A program made the position numbers and the translations under genes. DNA of 64,000 nucleotides from an uncultured Dehalococcoidia bacterium (lineage in GTDB: Bacteria; Chloroflexota; Dehalococcoidia; Lucifugimonadales; CAJWER01), in contig OY282442.1 of NCBI GenBank assembly GCA_958296115.1, positions 2,152,943-2,216,942 on the forward strand, read 5' to 3'. How positions within the stretch are numbered: position 1 is the stretch's first letter; every line of letters begins with the position of its first letter. The notes beneath the pieces are model-generated. The model saw only the letters and a program-made list of their open reading frames with translations, was not told the origin of the DNA and made no database searches. This document shows, piece by piece, positions 27,970 through 35,933 of this stretch.

Positions 27970-28055
27970 CTGCCCGCATGGGATAGTGGTGAGTGTAGAG
28001 TAGTGAGTGGTGAGTGGGGGGAGGGGATGGGGAGCGCTGGCGGGACGCCTGCGGT
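27970..28055. repeat. Second occurrence of the GTGAGTG run and GCGCTGGCGGGACGCCTGCG unit
   Basis: GGGATAGTGGTGAGTGTAGAGTAGTGAGTGG here matches 26310-26341 in pieces, and GCGCTGGCGGGACGCCTG (28034-28051) matches 26293-26310 exactly, in the same orientation. The two sites bracket a 1.7 kb segment holding dispersed repeat A and the DUF4258-like gene. Confidence 0.6.
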
Positions 28056-28177
28056 CATTCGGGCCAGTTGGGGGGAGGGGAGGCTTGCCAGCTGGCGCTG
28101 TGGATGTGTCGTTCGTGGGGCTACTCCCCTAGACGCAGGATGGCCTGTGCGCTAGTCCAGGTCTTGTACTCGTGTGG

Positions 28178-28306
28178 ATGGGCTTGGCGGCGAGCGCGCC
28201 GGGGCTGCGCTGGGACGGGACGGCGGCGGCGTTGTCCTCGACGGAGACCCAGCGCCCCCAATCGTCGCGGGCCTGCCTGCTGCGGCTGAAGAAGGCGGCG
28301 TGGCAA
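28178..28306 (-). pseudogene. Fragment of the SPL radical SAM gene
   Basis: On the minus strand this reads AAFFSRSRQARDDWGRW, then VENAAAV-like sequence and QRSPGAL, matching residues ~73-117 of the intact protein at 24055-24987 (AAFFSRSRQTRDDWGRW). Same orientation as the parent, about 3.5 kb away. No start, no cluster motif (CY is replaced by CH) and no continuation, so it is a dead fragment. It ends just before the promoter of the TIR-like operon. Confidence 0.85.
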
Positions 28307-28330
28307 AGGGCGTCGGGGATAAAATGAGTG

Positions 28331-28359
28331 TTGACAAAGTGGGGGCAGGGATGTATTTT
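28331..28359 (+). promoter_or_regulatory. Sigma-70 promoter of the TIR-like / membrane-protein operon
   Basis: TTGACA (28331-28336), 17-base spacer, TATTTT (28354-28359). Transcription would begin near 28366, leaving a ~60-base leader before the TIR-like gene, whose ATG has GAGGAG eight bases upstream. Confidence 0.65.
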
Positions 28360-28425
28360 CCTATGGTAGGCAAGGAAGGCGTCCCAAGGCGGCTTCTGCA
28401 TAACCAGCAATTGAGGAGATATGAT

Positions 28426-28836
28426 ATGCCACCCCTGAAGACCTATCGCATATTCATAAGCCACGCATGGACATACGACGATGACTATTACCGGCTCGTC
28501 AATTTGTTGAATGAAGCTCCCTTGTTCAAGTGGTGGAATTACAGTGCACCTAAGCATGATGGTCTTCGTGCGAGAACGAATAAGGAGCTCAAGAAGGAGA
28601 TCGACGAGCAGGTCAGGCCGGTCAATGCGGTGTTGATAATCTCTGGGATGTACGTAAATCATAGCGAATGGATTCAGTACGAGATTGAGGTGGCACAATC
28701 CTATAAGAAGCCTATCATCGGCATTAAGCCTCGGGGCGCTCAGGTTACCCCCGTTGTCGTTCGGGAGGCTGCAATTAAGATGGTTGGCTGGAACACCACC
28801 TCAATCGTCGATGCGATTAGGAAGTATGCGATATGA
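28426..28836 (+). CDS. TIR-like (DUF1863, ThsB-type) protein
   Basis: 136 residues. The N-terminus KTYRIFISHAWTYDDDYYRL, the WWNYSAP segment, the central VNAVLIISGMYVNHSEWIQYE and the PIIGIKP strand follow the MTH538/TIR-like domain of Thoeris ThsB. ThsB proteins sense phage and make cyclic ADP-ribose-type signals that trigger an effector. No ThsA (SIR2/SLOG or macro) gene is adjacent; instead the ATG of a membrane-protein gene overlaps the TIR stop (ATGA). Lower GC than the flanks. Frames running in from upstream belong to the gene fragment, not to this protein. Confidence 0.85.
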   Translation: MPPLKTYRIFISHAWTYDDDYYRLVNLLNEAPLFKWWNYSAPKHDGLRARTNKELKKEIDEQVRPVNAVLIISGMYVNHSEWIQYEIEVAQSYKKPIIGIKPRGAQVTPVVVREAAIKMVGWNTTSIVDAIRKYAI

Positions 28837-29327
28837 GACCCGAAGAGTATGGTGAAAAATACCCGGACCATCTCCTGGAGCAGTACAAGCTCTATGTGGA
28901 AATGGCGGACCGGATAAGCCAGCGCAGAGAGCATACGAACAGGTTCTACGTGACATTGCTTGCCGCCCTTGCGGCATTGCTGGTGGTGCTGGTCAGGTTC
29001 ACCCTGCTTGGAGACGACGGATACACCACTTTGCTGAACGTGGTAATACTGTGTTCGGGAGTATTCGGGGCGTTTTTGTCTTGGGTCTGGTGCCTGAATA
29101 TCCAGTCGTACCGGGCATTGAACAGCGCGAAGTTCGTTATCATTCACAAACTGGAAAAGCAGTTGCCCTTCAACATGTATAAGGAGGAATGGAATCTGAT
29201 AGAAAAGCCTGGTCATTCGCCCAAGTATATCCAGCTTACTGCAATCGAGCAGTATGTGCCTATCATCGTTTTGGGGGTCTTCCTCCTTCTGATAGGCTAC
29301 TCGTTGTTCATGCTGGTGAGATGCTGA
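28833..29327 (+). CDS. Three-helix membrane protein coupled to the TIR-like gene
   Basis: 164 residues: an amphipathic N-terminal helix (10-37, DHLLEQYKLYVEMADRISQRR), transmembrane helices at ~38-58, ~66-88 and ~141-161, and a soluble ~50-residue loop between the second and third. The pattern resembles small bacterial membrane proteins annotated from memory as RipA-family/SLATT-like, some of which act as pore-forming defence effectors. The four-base overlap with the TIR-like gene implies a functional pair. Whether it responds to a nucleotide signal is inference. Confidence 0.75.
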   Translation: MRPEEYGEKYPDHLLEQYKLYVEMADRISQRREHTNRFYVTLLAALAALLVVLVRFTLLGDDGYTTLLNVVILCSGVFGAFLSWVWCLNIQSYRALNSAKFVIIHKLEKQLPFNMYKEEWNLIEKPGHSPKYIQLTAIEQYVPIIVLGVFLLLIGYSLFMLVRC

Positions 29328-29355
29328 ATTGAATTAGAATGGTGGATGAGTTACT

Positions 29356-30330
29356 TTAGGATTCGAACGGGGGACACTTAAATTTCGAGCAAAAGGTAAC
29401 GTCTTGCCTTCTCAAGCACTCAGCGATCTTCCATAGCGCGGGATCCAACACATCCGCAGGTATTCGCGCGTGTTGGTTTAGGATATATCTACCGTTGAAT
29501 ATCACAGCGCATAGATGTGATGGACTTTTTTCTGAGATACATTCACGAAGTTTTTCAAATTCAATATAGTCTTTGGCTATGCTATTAGAGTTGAGTAGAA
29601 CAATGCCGTTCTTGTCTTTGCGCAACTGCTTTAGTTTATCTACGAATATCTTACTGCTTATATTATGTGACTTGTCAGGCATCTCTACCATGTGCTTGCT
29701 GCGCGCCATACATTCTTCCAGTTCTTTGTCTGGGTCTGCTCGAAATAGGCTTACCTCTACGTCAAACGTCAAGTCTCCCTTAGAGATTTGCAGGTCTGGC
29801 CCCTCTTCTCCATAAGGTTTCATCTGTACGTCGAACCCACACATCTTAAGGGACAAGGCACTGGTTCCTTCTATGTAATGGCTCATGAATTGGTTATGAT
29901 GCTCGCGTAGGGGGCCTCTAAGGTTGGAGACTCGAACTATGTCTCTCCACCATCTATCTATGTGCTGAACTCCCGCTTCCTGAAGTTTAGACTTCCAGTC
30001 ATTTGCAATACACGAATGATATATAGAAAGCTCCAATTCTTCCCTTTCTCCATCAGTGGTTTTGGAACCAATTTTCTGCACTATGGGATCGCAGAAAAAA
30101 TTGTCAATGTCAATCAGAGTTTCGGAATATTCGGCCAAAGCAGTCTTCAGCTTGGCTCTTTTCTCTTCGTTGAAGCCGGATACATACGCTACTCGCCTGT
30201 ATGGTTCTTCTGGTATATCAGGAAACTCCTTCTTGACCTTTTCAAGTTTATATGCTAGACACGTCCGCAAGCAACATGCTACATTGCAAAAAGTTATCTC
30301 CTCAGGACTCATCTCACTCTCTTCAGTCAT
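29356..30330 (-). CDS. Unknown protein downstream of the tRNA-like gene, possible PD-(D/E)XK fold
   Basis: 324 residues, lower GC than the genome. No family recognised. The N-terminus carries Cys15, Cys19, Cys20 and Cys24. A possible restriction-enzyme-like core is Glu154, Asp179 (EGPDL) and FDVEVS (Glu192), but the usual Lys after Glu is Ser, so catalysis is doubtful. No signal peptide or membrane helix. AAGGAG lies 12 bases upstream of the ATG. The tRNA-like gene ends only 32 bases upstream on the same strand, and no terminator or promoter is visible between them, so the two are probably one transcript. Confidence 0.65.
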   Translation of the reverse strand: MTEESEMSPEEITFCNVACCLRTCLAYKLEKVKKEFPDIPEEPYRRVAYVSGFNEEKRAKLKTALAEYSETLIDIDNFFCDPIVQKIGSKTTDGEREELELSIYHSCIANDWKSKLQEAGVQHIDRWWRDIVRVSNLRGPLREHHNQFMSHYIEGTSALSLKMCGFDVQMKPYGEEGPDLQISKGDLTFDVEVSLFRADPDKELEECMARSKHMVEMPDKSHNISSKIFVDKLKQLRKDKNGIVLLNSNSIAKDYIEFEKLRECISEKSPSHLCAVIFNGRYILNQHARIPADVLDPALWKIAECLRRQDVTFCSKFKCPPFES

Positions 30331-30362
30331 TTGAGTACGTGTCTCCTTTTCAGTGTGCTAGA

Positions 30363-30482
30363 TGGTGGGGGAGAGGGGATTCGAACCCCTACGCCTTGCG
30401 GCGCCCCCTTCCAGTGAGTCCAACCCTATACGAGGTTGGGCGCACTGGGAAGGGGGTGTGTCTGCCCTTCCACCACTCCCCC
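30363..30482 (-). tRNA. tRNA-Leu-like gene with anticodon loop replaced by a long hairpin
   Basis: Read on the minus strand: acceptor GGGGGAG/CTCCCCC (7 bp), D-stem GTG/CAC with a ten-base loop, anticodon-stem CCCCC (30456-30452)/GGGGG (30408-30404), variable arm CGCC-GCAA-GGCG, T-arm AGGGG-TTCGAAT-CCCCT, discriminator A and encoded CCA. The D-arm and long variable arm are of the leucine type. In place of a seven-base anticodon loop there are 43 bases that continue the helix (TTCC-CAGTG with CACTGGAA) and end in CCAACC-loop-GGTTGG. No removal of a simple 36-base intron gives a Leu or Ser anticodon that I can find. A TTGACA promoter lies upstream. Confidence 0.7.
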
Positions 30483-30492
30483 AGTTATCTTC

Positions 30493-30522
30493 ACCGTACA
30501 CCAGGGGCGAGGAGGTTGTCAA
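30493..30522 (-). promoter_or_regulatory. Probable promoter of the tRNA-like gene
   Basis: TTGACA (30522-30517), 18-base spacer, TACGGT (30498-30493) on the minus strand; the expected start lies a few bases before the 5' end of the tRNA-like sequence at 30482. It would also serve the protein gene that follows. Confidence 0.5.
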
Positions 30523-30589
30523 GCGAGACGAGTAGCCCTACACACCCCCTACCTGCCTGCCGGCTGTGCAAGAGGGGCTTCTAGGGGGC

Positions 30590-30806
30590 TATGGACAGAT
30601 AGGGGCTAGATACGAAAGTTGACAGGGCTAGATTAGCCGTGATATGTTGTTAATGACTGCTGCACGGGCAGCAGGGCGCTTCCCCCAATCGGGGGGAGCA
30701 TGGCTACAAGCCCATATAGGGCTTTGTAATCCATAGCCCGCAAGACGGGCTAGAAGCAGAGATTAGCTCTAGCCAATCTGTGCCCCCGCACATGTGCGGG
30801 GGCACA
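30590..30806. repeat. Hairpin-rich intergenic segment ending in a 28-base perfect palindrome
   Basis: No gene is seen at 30523-30829. Stems include CTTCCCCC-AAT-CGGGGGGAG-type pairing near 30680-30700, AAGCCC-ATATA-GGGCTT (~30710-30726), TAGCCCG-CAAGA-CGGGCTA (~30734-30752) and a perfect palindrome at 30779-30806 whose half is TGTGCCCCCGCACA. The heptamer GGGCTAG or its complement CTAGCCC recurs at least four times. It could be a structured RNA or the end of a lost mobile element. Confidence 0.5.
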
Positions 30807-30829
30807 ATACGTCTAGGGGGAAGCATACC

Positions 30830-30930
30830 TTCAGCACCGCTCACGCTGGGCGAGTAGGCCGCGGCCCGGGCGTAGGGCCAGCGGAACTCGCCCGTCGCGG
30901 CGTCGAGCGCGTGGAGGGCGCATAGAGGCG
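30830..30930 (-). pseudogene. Fragment of a PQQ-type beta-propeller repeat
   Basis: On the minus strand this reads ALHALDAATGEFRWPY followed by YSPSVSG, the blade pattern (LYALDAxTGxLLWxY...SSPxV) of the propeller gene at 31322-33628. It has no start and stops after one blade. Same orientation as the intact gene but separated from it by a different small gene, so it is a leftover of a longer or duplicated propeller. Confidence 0.6.
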
Positions 30931-30940
30931 AGCAGAGTAC

Positions 30941-31237
30941 TCACTCGCCGTTGAGGATGGCGATGACCCTGTCTATGTGCTCGGGGCCGAACCGATATTC
31001 GTCTGCTTTCACATTTCGCGTGTGGATCGGGATGTTGCGTCTCTCCACATAGCGAATCAGGGCGTCCCCGTTGGGGAAATTTCCATTCTGCACACAAGTC
31101 ACTATCATAGCGGCGCGGTTTAGGTCGCTCTTGGGAACGTAAATCGTCGCTCCCCTCCTGAAACTGAATTTATAGTATTTTTCCGTTTCACCGTATATAT
31201 TAGAAAATGCTTCGAGTAGCCTGTCAAATAAGGTCAT
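30941..31237 (-). CDS. Small unknown protein after the SPFH operon
   Basis: 98 residues from the ATG at 31237, which has AAAGGAG upstream. Begins MTLFDRLLEAFSNIYGETEKYY, later ATIYVPKSDLNRAAMIVTCV and ends EHIDRVIAILNGE. No membrane segment, one Cys; lower GC than the SPFH genes. No family recognised. Same strand as the SPFH operon, 84 bases after it, so possibly in the same transcript. Confidence 0.55.
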   Translation of the reverse strand: MTLFDRLLEAFSNIYGETEKYYKFSFRRGATIYVPKSDLNRAAMIVTCVQNGNFPNGDALIRYVERRNIPIHTRNVKADEYRFGPEHIDRVIAILNGE

Positions 31238-31321
31238 CACAACTCCTTTCGGTGTGGCTGTCGCCACAGGATATGCCCATAGTATAGCACAAGGGGCGGT
31301 TCGGACTAACGCCCGGCAATC

Positions 31322-33628
31322 CTATCCTCCGCTGGTTGACGGCGCTATTGCGTATAGGTGGCCGTCGTTGGAGCCTACGTACACGATGCCGTTGGCTACG
31401 GCGGGGGAGGAGCGCACGTCGTCGCCCGTCTTGTAGCGCCACAGCAGCTTGCCGCTGACGGCGTCCAGGGCGTATAGGTGGTCGTCGTCCGAACCGATGT
31501 ACAGGACTCCGTCGGCCACGGCGGGGGACGAGTATATGGCGTCGCCCGTCTCGAATCGCCATAGGGGTTCGCCGGTCGAGGCGTCCAGGGCGTGGACGCG
31601 CTTGTCGGTCGACCCTACGTACACGATGCCGTCGACCACCACGGGCGAGGATGGGTCGCCGCCGCCAGTCCGGTACTTCCACTTGAGCTCGCCGGTCAAG
31701 CCGTTCAGCGCATACAGGTTGTTGTCCTGCGAACCCGCATAGACGACTCCTTCGGCTACCGCGGGCGTGGAGAGCACGTCCTTGTTCGTCACATAGTTCC
31801 ACAGCAACTCGCCCGTCGAAGCGTCAATGGCATAAAGACGGTTTTTTTTGGAGCCTACGTACACGATCCCGTTTGCTACGGTGTGGGAGGAGAAGTGGGT
31901 AGACGAGCCTCCTGACCAGTAGGACCAGAGTTCTTCGCCGGTCAAGCCGTTCGCCGCGTGAAGACCCGAGTACCCCGCTGCGTACACGACTTCATTGACC
32001 ACAGTAGGGGAGGACATCTGACCACCTATCCACCACGTATCCCACAACCGGCTACCTGATTCCACTGCCTCTAGTTCGTTTTCCGACGCTACATACACGA
32101 CCCCGTTTGCCACGGTAAAGCCAACATACTGCTGTGACCCGCTCCCCCAGGACCACAGTAGCTCGCCCGTCAAAGCGTCAAGCGCGAAGAGCCTTGGGCC
32201 AACTGCTATGTACGCGACATCCTCGAACACGGCCGGCGAGAGAGTCACTTCTCTGCGGAAAGGATGATTATCGAATCTCCACAGCAACTCGCCCGAGTCA
32301 GCCTCGCGGGGGGTGACGGTAGGCGTAGGTGTGGGGGTGTGTGTAGGCGTGGGCGTGAAGGTAGCGGTAGGCGTGTGTGTGGGAGTGTATGTAGGCGTGG
32401 GCGTGAAGGTAGCGGTAGGCGTGTGTGTGGGAGTGTATGTAGGCGTGGGCGTGAAGGTAGCGGTAGGCGCGGGCGTCGGGAGCGGCGTCGGGGTAGGCGT
32501 GGGCGTTGCAGGGACGCTGGCGGCGGGCGCTGACGTTGGGAGCGGCTGCGCGGTGGGCGCTGGCGCGGGCGTGTTGGCGGGGCGCGGCGTTGCGGTGGGT
32601 GTGGGCGTGGGCGCGCTGGCAGGCGTCGGCGTGTACGCCGGGGGAATGGCGGCGATGGGGGTGGGGGCCGGCCGGGTTGGCGCGGGCGCAGGGGTGGGCA
32701 TGGGGGCGCTGGTGGGAGGCGGCGCGGCGGCGGGTAGGGGAGCGCTCGTCGGGCGTGCGGCGGCCGGCTGCGGGGCGTCGGGCTGCGAGGGGGCGAGGGT
32801 GTCCATGAGGATGGGGCCGAGTATGAGGGCGGCTGCGATTATGAGAGCGCCTGCGGCTGCGAGGGCGGCTATCATGGGCGCTCGGTGTCTGCGCCGCGGG
32901 GGCTGGGCTTCTGGCTGGGCGCGGGCGTCGTCGGGCGCGGCCTGGCGTACGCCGAGCTCTTTCTGGCGCTCGATTTCGCGGAGCTGGGCGGCGTGGCGCT
33001 GGTCGGCGATGCGCTCTTGTTCGTCGAGGGTGAGTCCCCAGGCGACGGCGAAGTTGTCGAGGCGTAGGCCGTATTGCTGGAGGGTGGAGGTGAGCTCGGT
33101 CTGGAGGGAGTCGCGGATGCCTATGAGGAGGTCTCGGTTGCCGCGCAGGTCGGATGCGGTGTGGTTGTGGATGTCGAGGGCGAGGACTTTGGCGAGGAGC
33201 TCGGTTTCGATGGCGCGGGCGACGTCGTGGCTGGTGATGGAGCGCCGGCTGGGGCCGAGGAGCTGTAGGAGGCGCTCGGCTTCGCCTGGGATGACGGATA
33301 GGGTGAGGTCTATGCGCCCTGTGACGGGCTGGTCGTCGGCTGTGAGGACGGGCTGTTCGAGGGCGATGCCCTGGCTGGGTTCGGCGGGGTCGCCTGGGTC
33401 CTTGAGCCAGAAGGTGAGGCTGAAGGGGGCGGTGGAGACGACGTGGGTTCGGACGTCGCCGCCGGGGAGCTTCTTCTTGCCCTGGGAGAAGACGTCGACG
33501 ACCTGGCCGTCGCGTATGACGATGGCGGCCTGGTATGGTCCGACGGTGAGGGATGGGCGCGCGAAGGGGAATGCGCGGCGGGGTTCGCCGGGGCGGAGTA
33601 TGGGGTCTATGGGGTTATGGTTGGTCAT
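31322..33628 (-). CDS. SPFH-domain protein with transmembrane helix, Pro/Thr linker and PQQ-like beta-propeller
   Basis: 768 residues. SPFH/band-7-like domain ~27-220 ([50 protein letters not shown]), a basic stretch, one transmembrane helix ~251-276, a Pro/Thr/Ala linker 280-440, then eight ~40-residue blades (443-768) of the type VVYVGSxDxxLYALDAxTG, as in PQQ/BamB propellers. Likely topology is cytosolic SPFH oligomer and external propeller. The first 225 residues are nearly the same as in the neighbour at 33673-35346, while the C-termini are unrelated. The linker is encoded by a 48-base tandem repeat. Confidence 0.88.
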   Translation of the reverse strand: MTNHNPIDPILRPGEPRRAFPFARPSLTVGPYQAAIVIRDGQVVDVFSQGKKKLPGGDVRTHVVSTAPFSLTFWLKDPGDPAEPSQGIALEQPVLTADDQPVTGRIDLTLSVIPGEAERLLQLLGPSRRSITSHDVARAIETELLAKVLALDIHNHTASDLRGNRDLLIGIRDSLQTELTSTLQQYGLRLDNFAVAWGLTLDEQERIADQRHAAQLREIERQKELGVRQAAPDDARAQPEAQPPRRRHRAPMIAALAAAGALIIAAALILGPILMDTLAPSQPDAPQPAAARPTSAPLPAAAPPPTSAPMPTPAPAPTRPAPTPIAAIPPAYTPTPASAPTPTPTATPRPANTPAPAPTAQPLPTSAPAASVPATPTPTPTPLPTPAPTATFTPTPTYTPTHTPTATFTPTPTYTPTHTPTATFTPTPTHTPTPTPTVTPREADSGELLWRFDNHPFRREVTLSPAVFEDVAYIAVGPRLFALDALTGELLWSWGSGSQQYVGFTVANGVVYVASENELEAVESGSRLWDTWWIGGQMSSPTVVNEVVYAAGYSGLHAANGLTGEELWSYWSGGSSTHFSSHTVANGIVYVGSKKNRLYAIDASTGELLWNYVTNKDVLSTPAVAEGVVYAGSQDNNLYALNGLTGELKWKYRTGGGDPSSPVVVDGIVYVGSTDKRVHALDASTGEPLWRFETGDAIYSSPAVADGVLYIGSDDDHLYALDAVSGKLLWRYKTGDDVRSSPAVANGIVYVGSNDGHLYAIAPSTSGG
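32344..32470. repeat. 48-base in-frame tandem repeat in the propeller linker
   Basis: Units begin at 32344, 32392 and 32440 (the last partial) and encode the 16-residue unit [16 protein letters not shown] on the minus strand. Two full units are identical, so copy number is likely to vary between strains. Confidence 0.85.
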
Positions 33629-33672
33629 GTTAGGTTCTCACTGCGGAGGGCGTGTAGGCTGCAAAGTATGTC

Positions 33673-35346
33673 CTACCCCGCATATATAGAGGCAAGTACC
33701 GCCGCCGTATCGGTATGGTCATGCTCGACCGCTTTATCTAGGGGCGTGTCTCCATATTCATCCATTGCGTAGATGTCAGCGCCTGCGGATATGAGCGCCA
33801 GAGCCATATCGGTATGGCCGTTCCAAGCTGCCCAGTGCAGAGGTGTGAAGTCACCCTCATCCCTTGCGCTGATGTCAGACCCGGCGGATATGAGAGCCAT
33901 CACCGTCTCGGTATGGCCCTGCACAGCCGCCGAGTGCAGAGGTGTCCAGCCATGCTCATTCCTTGCGTAGATGTCAGCGCCCGCCGATATGAGAGCCGTC
34001 ACAGTATCGATATGGCCATCCCAAGCTGCCCAGATCAGAGGTGTGAAGCCACCCTCAGCCCTTGGGTTGATGTCAGCGCCTGCGGATATGAGAGCCATCA
34101 CCGTCTCGGTATGGCCCTGACTAGCCGCTGAGTGCAGAGGTGTGAAGCCACCCTCACTCTTTGCGTGAATGTCGGCGCCGGCGGATATGAGCGCCATCAC
34201 CGTCTCGGTATGGCCCTGCACAGCTGCCAAGTGCAGGAGTGTGGAGCCGCCCTCAGTCCTTGCGTTGATGTCAGCGCCTGTGGATATGAGAGCCATCACC
34301 GTCTCGGTGTCGCCTTCCCAAGCCGCCGAGTGCAGTGCGTTGATGTCAGCGCCTGTGGATATGAGAGCCATCGCCGTCTCGGTATGGCCGTTCCCAGCCG
34401 CCATGTTCAGGGGTGTAGTGCCATCTTCACTCTCTACGTGAATATCGGCCCCGTTGGATATGAGAGCCATCACCGTCTCGGTATGACCCTGCCCGGCCGC
34501 CAAGTGCAGGGGTGTAGCGCCATGCTCAGTCCTTGCGTTGATGTCAGCCCCAGCGGGTATGAGCGCCATCACCGTCTCGGTGTCGCCCTCCTCAGCCGCC
34601 GAGTGCAGGGATATGAAGGCGTTCTGCGGGTCCAGCCTGATGTCGCGGCGCGGAGAACCGGTGAGGCCCTCGAGTTCCTTCTGGCGCTCGATTTGGCGGA
34701 TCTGGGCTGCGTGGCGCTGGTCGGCGATGCGCTCCTGCTCTTCGGGGGTGAGGCCCCAGTTGATGTAGAAGTTGTCCAGGCGCATGCCGTAGCGGGAGAT
34801 GGTGGATGCCAGCTCGGCCTTGAGAGAATCGCCGATGCCTATGAGGAGGTCTCGGTTGCCGCGCAGGTTGGAGGCGGTGTGGTTGTGGATGTCGAGGGCG
34901 AGGACCTTGGCGAGGAGCTCGCCCTCGATGGCGCGGGCGACGTGGTGGCTTGTGATTGAGCGCCGGCTGGGGCCGAGGAGTTGTAGGAGGCGCTCGGCCT
35001 CGCCTGGGATGACGGATAGGGTGAGGTCTATGCGTCCTGTGACGGGCTGGTCGTCGGCTGTGAGGACGGGCTGTTCGAGGGCGATGCCCTCGCTGGGCTC
35101 TGCGGGGTCGCCGGAGTCCTTGAGCCAGAAGGTGAGGCTGAAGGGGGCTGTGGAGACGACGTGGGTTCGGACCTCGCCGCTGGGGAGCTCCTTCTTGTCC
35201 TGCGAGAAGACATCCACGACCTTGCCGTCGCGTATGACGATGGCGACCTCGTAGGGGCCGACGGTGAGGGTTGGCCGCGCGAGGGGGGAGGCGCGGCGGG
35301 GTTCGCCGGGCCGGAGTATGGGGTCTATGGGGTTGTCGTTGGTCAT
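33673..35346 (-). CDS. SPFH-domain protein with ankyrin repeats
   Basis: 557 residues. Residues 1-225 are a near copy of the SPFH region of the propeller protein (both start [18 protein letters not shown]). Residues ~243-555 hold ten ankyrin repeats built on TPLHxAAxxGHTETVMALISAGADI; repeat 3 lacks about seven residues. No transmembrane helix, so this partner is cytosolic. Two proteins sharing an SPFH base could form mixed rings carrying different recognition modules. The repeat DNA is very uniform (99-base period), a sign of recent expansion. Confidence 0.9.
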   Translation of the reverse strand: MTNDNPIDPILRPGEPRRASPLARPTLTVGPYEVAIVIRDGKVVDVFSQDKKELPSGEVRTHVVSTAPFSLTFWLKDSGDPAEPSEGIALEQPVLTADDQPVTGRIDLTLSVIPGEAERLLQLLGPSRRSITSHHVARAIEGELLAKVLALDIHNHTASNLRGNRDLLIGIGDSLKAELASTISRYGMRLDNFYINWGLTPEEQERIADQRHAAQIRQIERQKELEGLTGSPRRDIRLDPQNAFISLHSAAEEGDTETVMALIPAGADINARTEHGATPLHLAAGQGHTETVMALISNGADIHVESEDGTTPLNMAAGNGHTETAMALISTGADINALHSAAWEGDTETVMALISTGADINARTEGGSTLLHLAAVQGHTETVMALISAGADIHAKSEGGFTPLHSAASQGHTETVMALISAGADINPRAEGGFTPLIWAAWDGHIDTVTALISAGADIYARNEHGWTPLHSAAVQGHTETVMALISAGSDISARDEGDFTPLHWAAWNGHTDMALALISAGADIYAMDEYGDTPLDKAVEHDHTDTAAVLASIYAG

Positions 35347-35387
35347 GTCGAGTCCTCACCGCGGAGGGCGCTCGGAGGCTGGGCGCT

Positions 35388-35933
35388 TCACGAGAGCTTT
35401 TCGCGGGCGGCCTGCTCGATGTCCTTCATGGCGCGGTCGAAGTCCGCGCCGCGGTTGAAGGCGACGTCGGCGGGGTCCCGGTCGAACATGTTGACGATGG
35501 TCTCGAGCTTGTTGTCGGACTCCTTCATGTTGACGGCCGCGGCGTCGAGCTGGTCTTCGAGGGCGGACTCGTCGAGGTCGTTGATGCGCTTCCAGACGCC
35601 GCGCTTCTGGAGGTCGTTCTTCATGTGGATGATCTCGATGGTGGAGTCGAGCACGGACATGCGGGTGAGGACGCGCTGGAGGTCGGTTTCGGCGCGGCCC
35701 TTGCGCTTGGCGGCCTGGCTCATGCGGTAGGCGGCGACGCTCTTTTCGGCGTCGTTCACGCCCGGCTCCGAGGCGAAGTCGCGGCGGCGGTCGTAGTCCT
35801 CCTGCGCGCGCCTGACGGCGGTGAGGAGCTTGTCCTGCTCGACCTCCTGGACGACGCGCTCTTTGCGGAGGTCGGCTATCTTGAGGTCTTCGAGCTTCCT
35901 GGCTTTTCCGAATCCGAGTATGCCCATGTTCAC
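35388..35933 (-). CDS. Coiled-coil protein of the SPFH operon
   Basis: 181 residues, almost entirely helical and charged (LRKERVVQEVEQDKLLTAVRRAQEDY; ETDLQRVLTRMSVLDSTIEIIHMKNDL). Short N-terminal MNMGILGFGKA recalls an amphipathic membrane-touching start. Size and helical layout are compatible with PspA/Snf7-like proteins, which also pair with SPFH proteins in the Bacillus ydjFGHI operon, but I cannot show homology by eye. Its ATG overlaps the stop of the helix-turn-helix gene (ATGA). Confidence 0.7.
   Translation of the reverse strand: MNMGILGFGKARKLEDLKIADLRKERVVQEVEQDKLLTAVRRAQEDYDRRRDFASEPGVNDAEKSVAAYRMSQAAKRKGRAETDLQRVLTRMSVLDSTIEIIHMKNDLQKRGVWKRINDLDESALEDQLDAAAVNMKESDNKLETIVNMFDRDPADVAFNRGADFDRAMKDIEQAAREKLS

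Noticed and set aside
28174-28425. 84-residue N-terminal extension of the TIR-like protein
   Set aside because: It reads through the dead radical SAM fragment and the promoter; the ATG at 28426 has a good ribosome site and the family's N-terminus.
30363-30482. Ordinary tRNA-Leu or a group I intron-bearing tRNA
   Set aside because: The insert is only ~36 bases beyond a normal loop, far too short for a group I intron, and excision points I tried give Pro, Gly or Arg anticodons that do not fit the long-variable-arm body.
30779-30806. Rho-independent terminator
   Set aside because: The palindrome is perfect but has no T-run on either strand, so it is listed only as a repeat.
32264-32533. CRISPR-like array at the GTG/GCG-rich repeats
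   Set aside because: The repeats are a 48-base in-frame tandem array without spacers and encode the Pro/Thr linker.
33673-34620. Minisatellite or CRISPR from the ~99-base periodicity
   Set aside because: The period is the 33-residue ankyrin repeat in a continuous reading frame.
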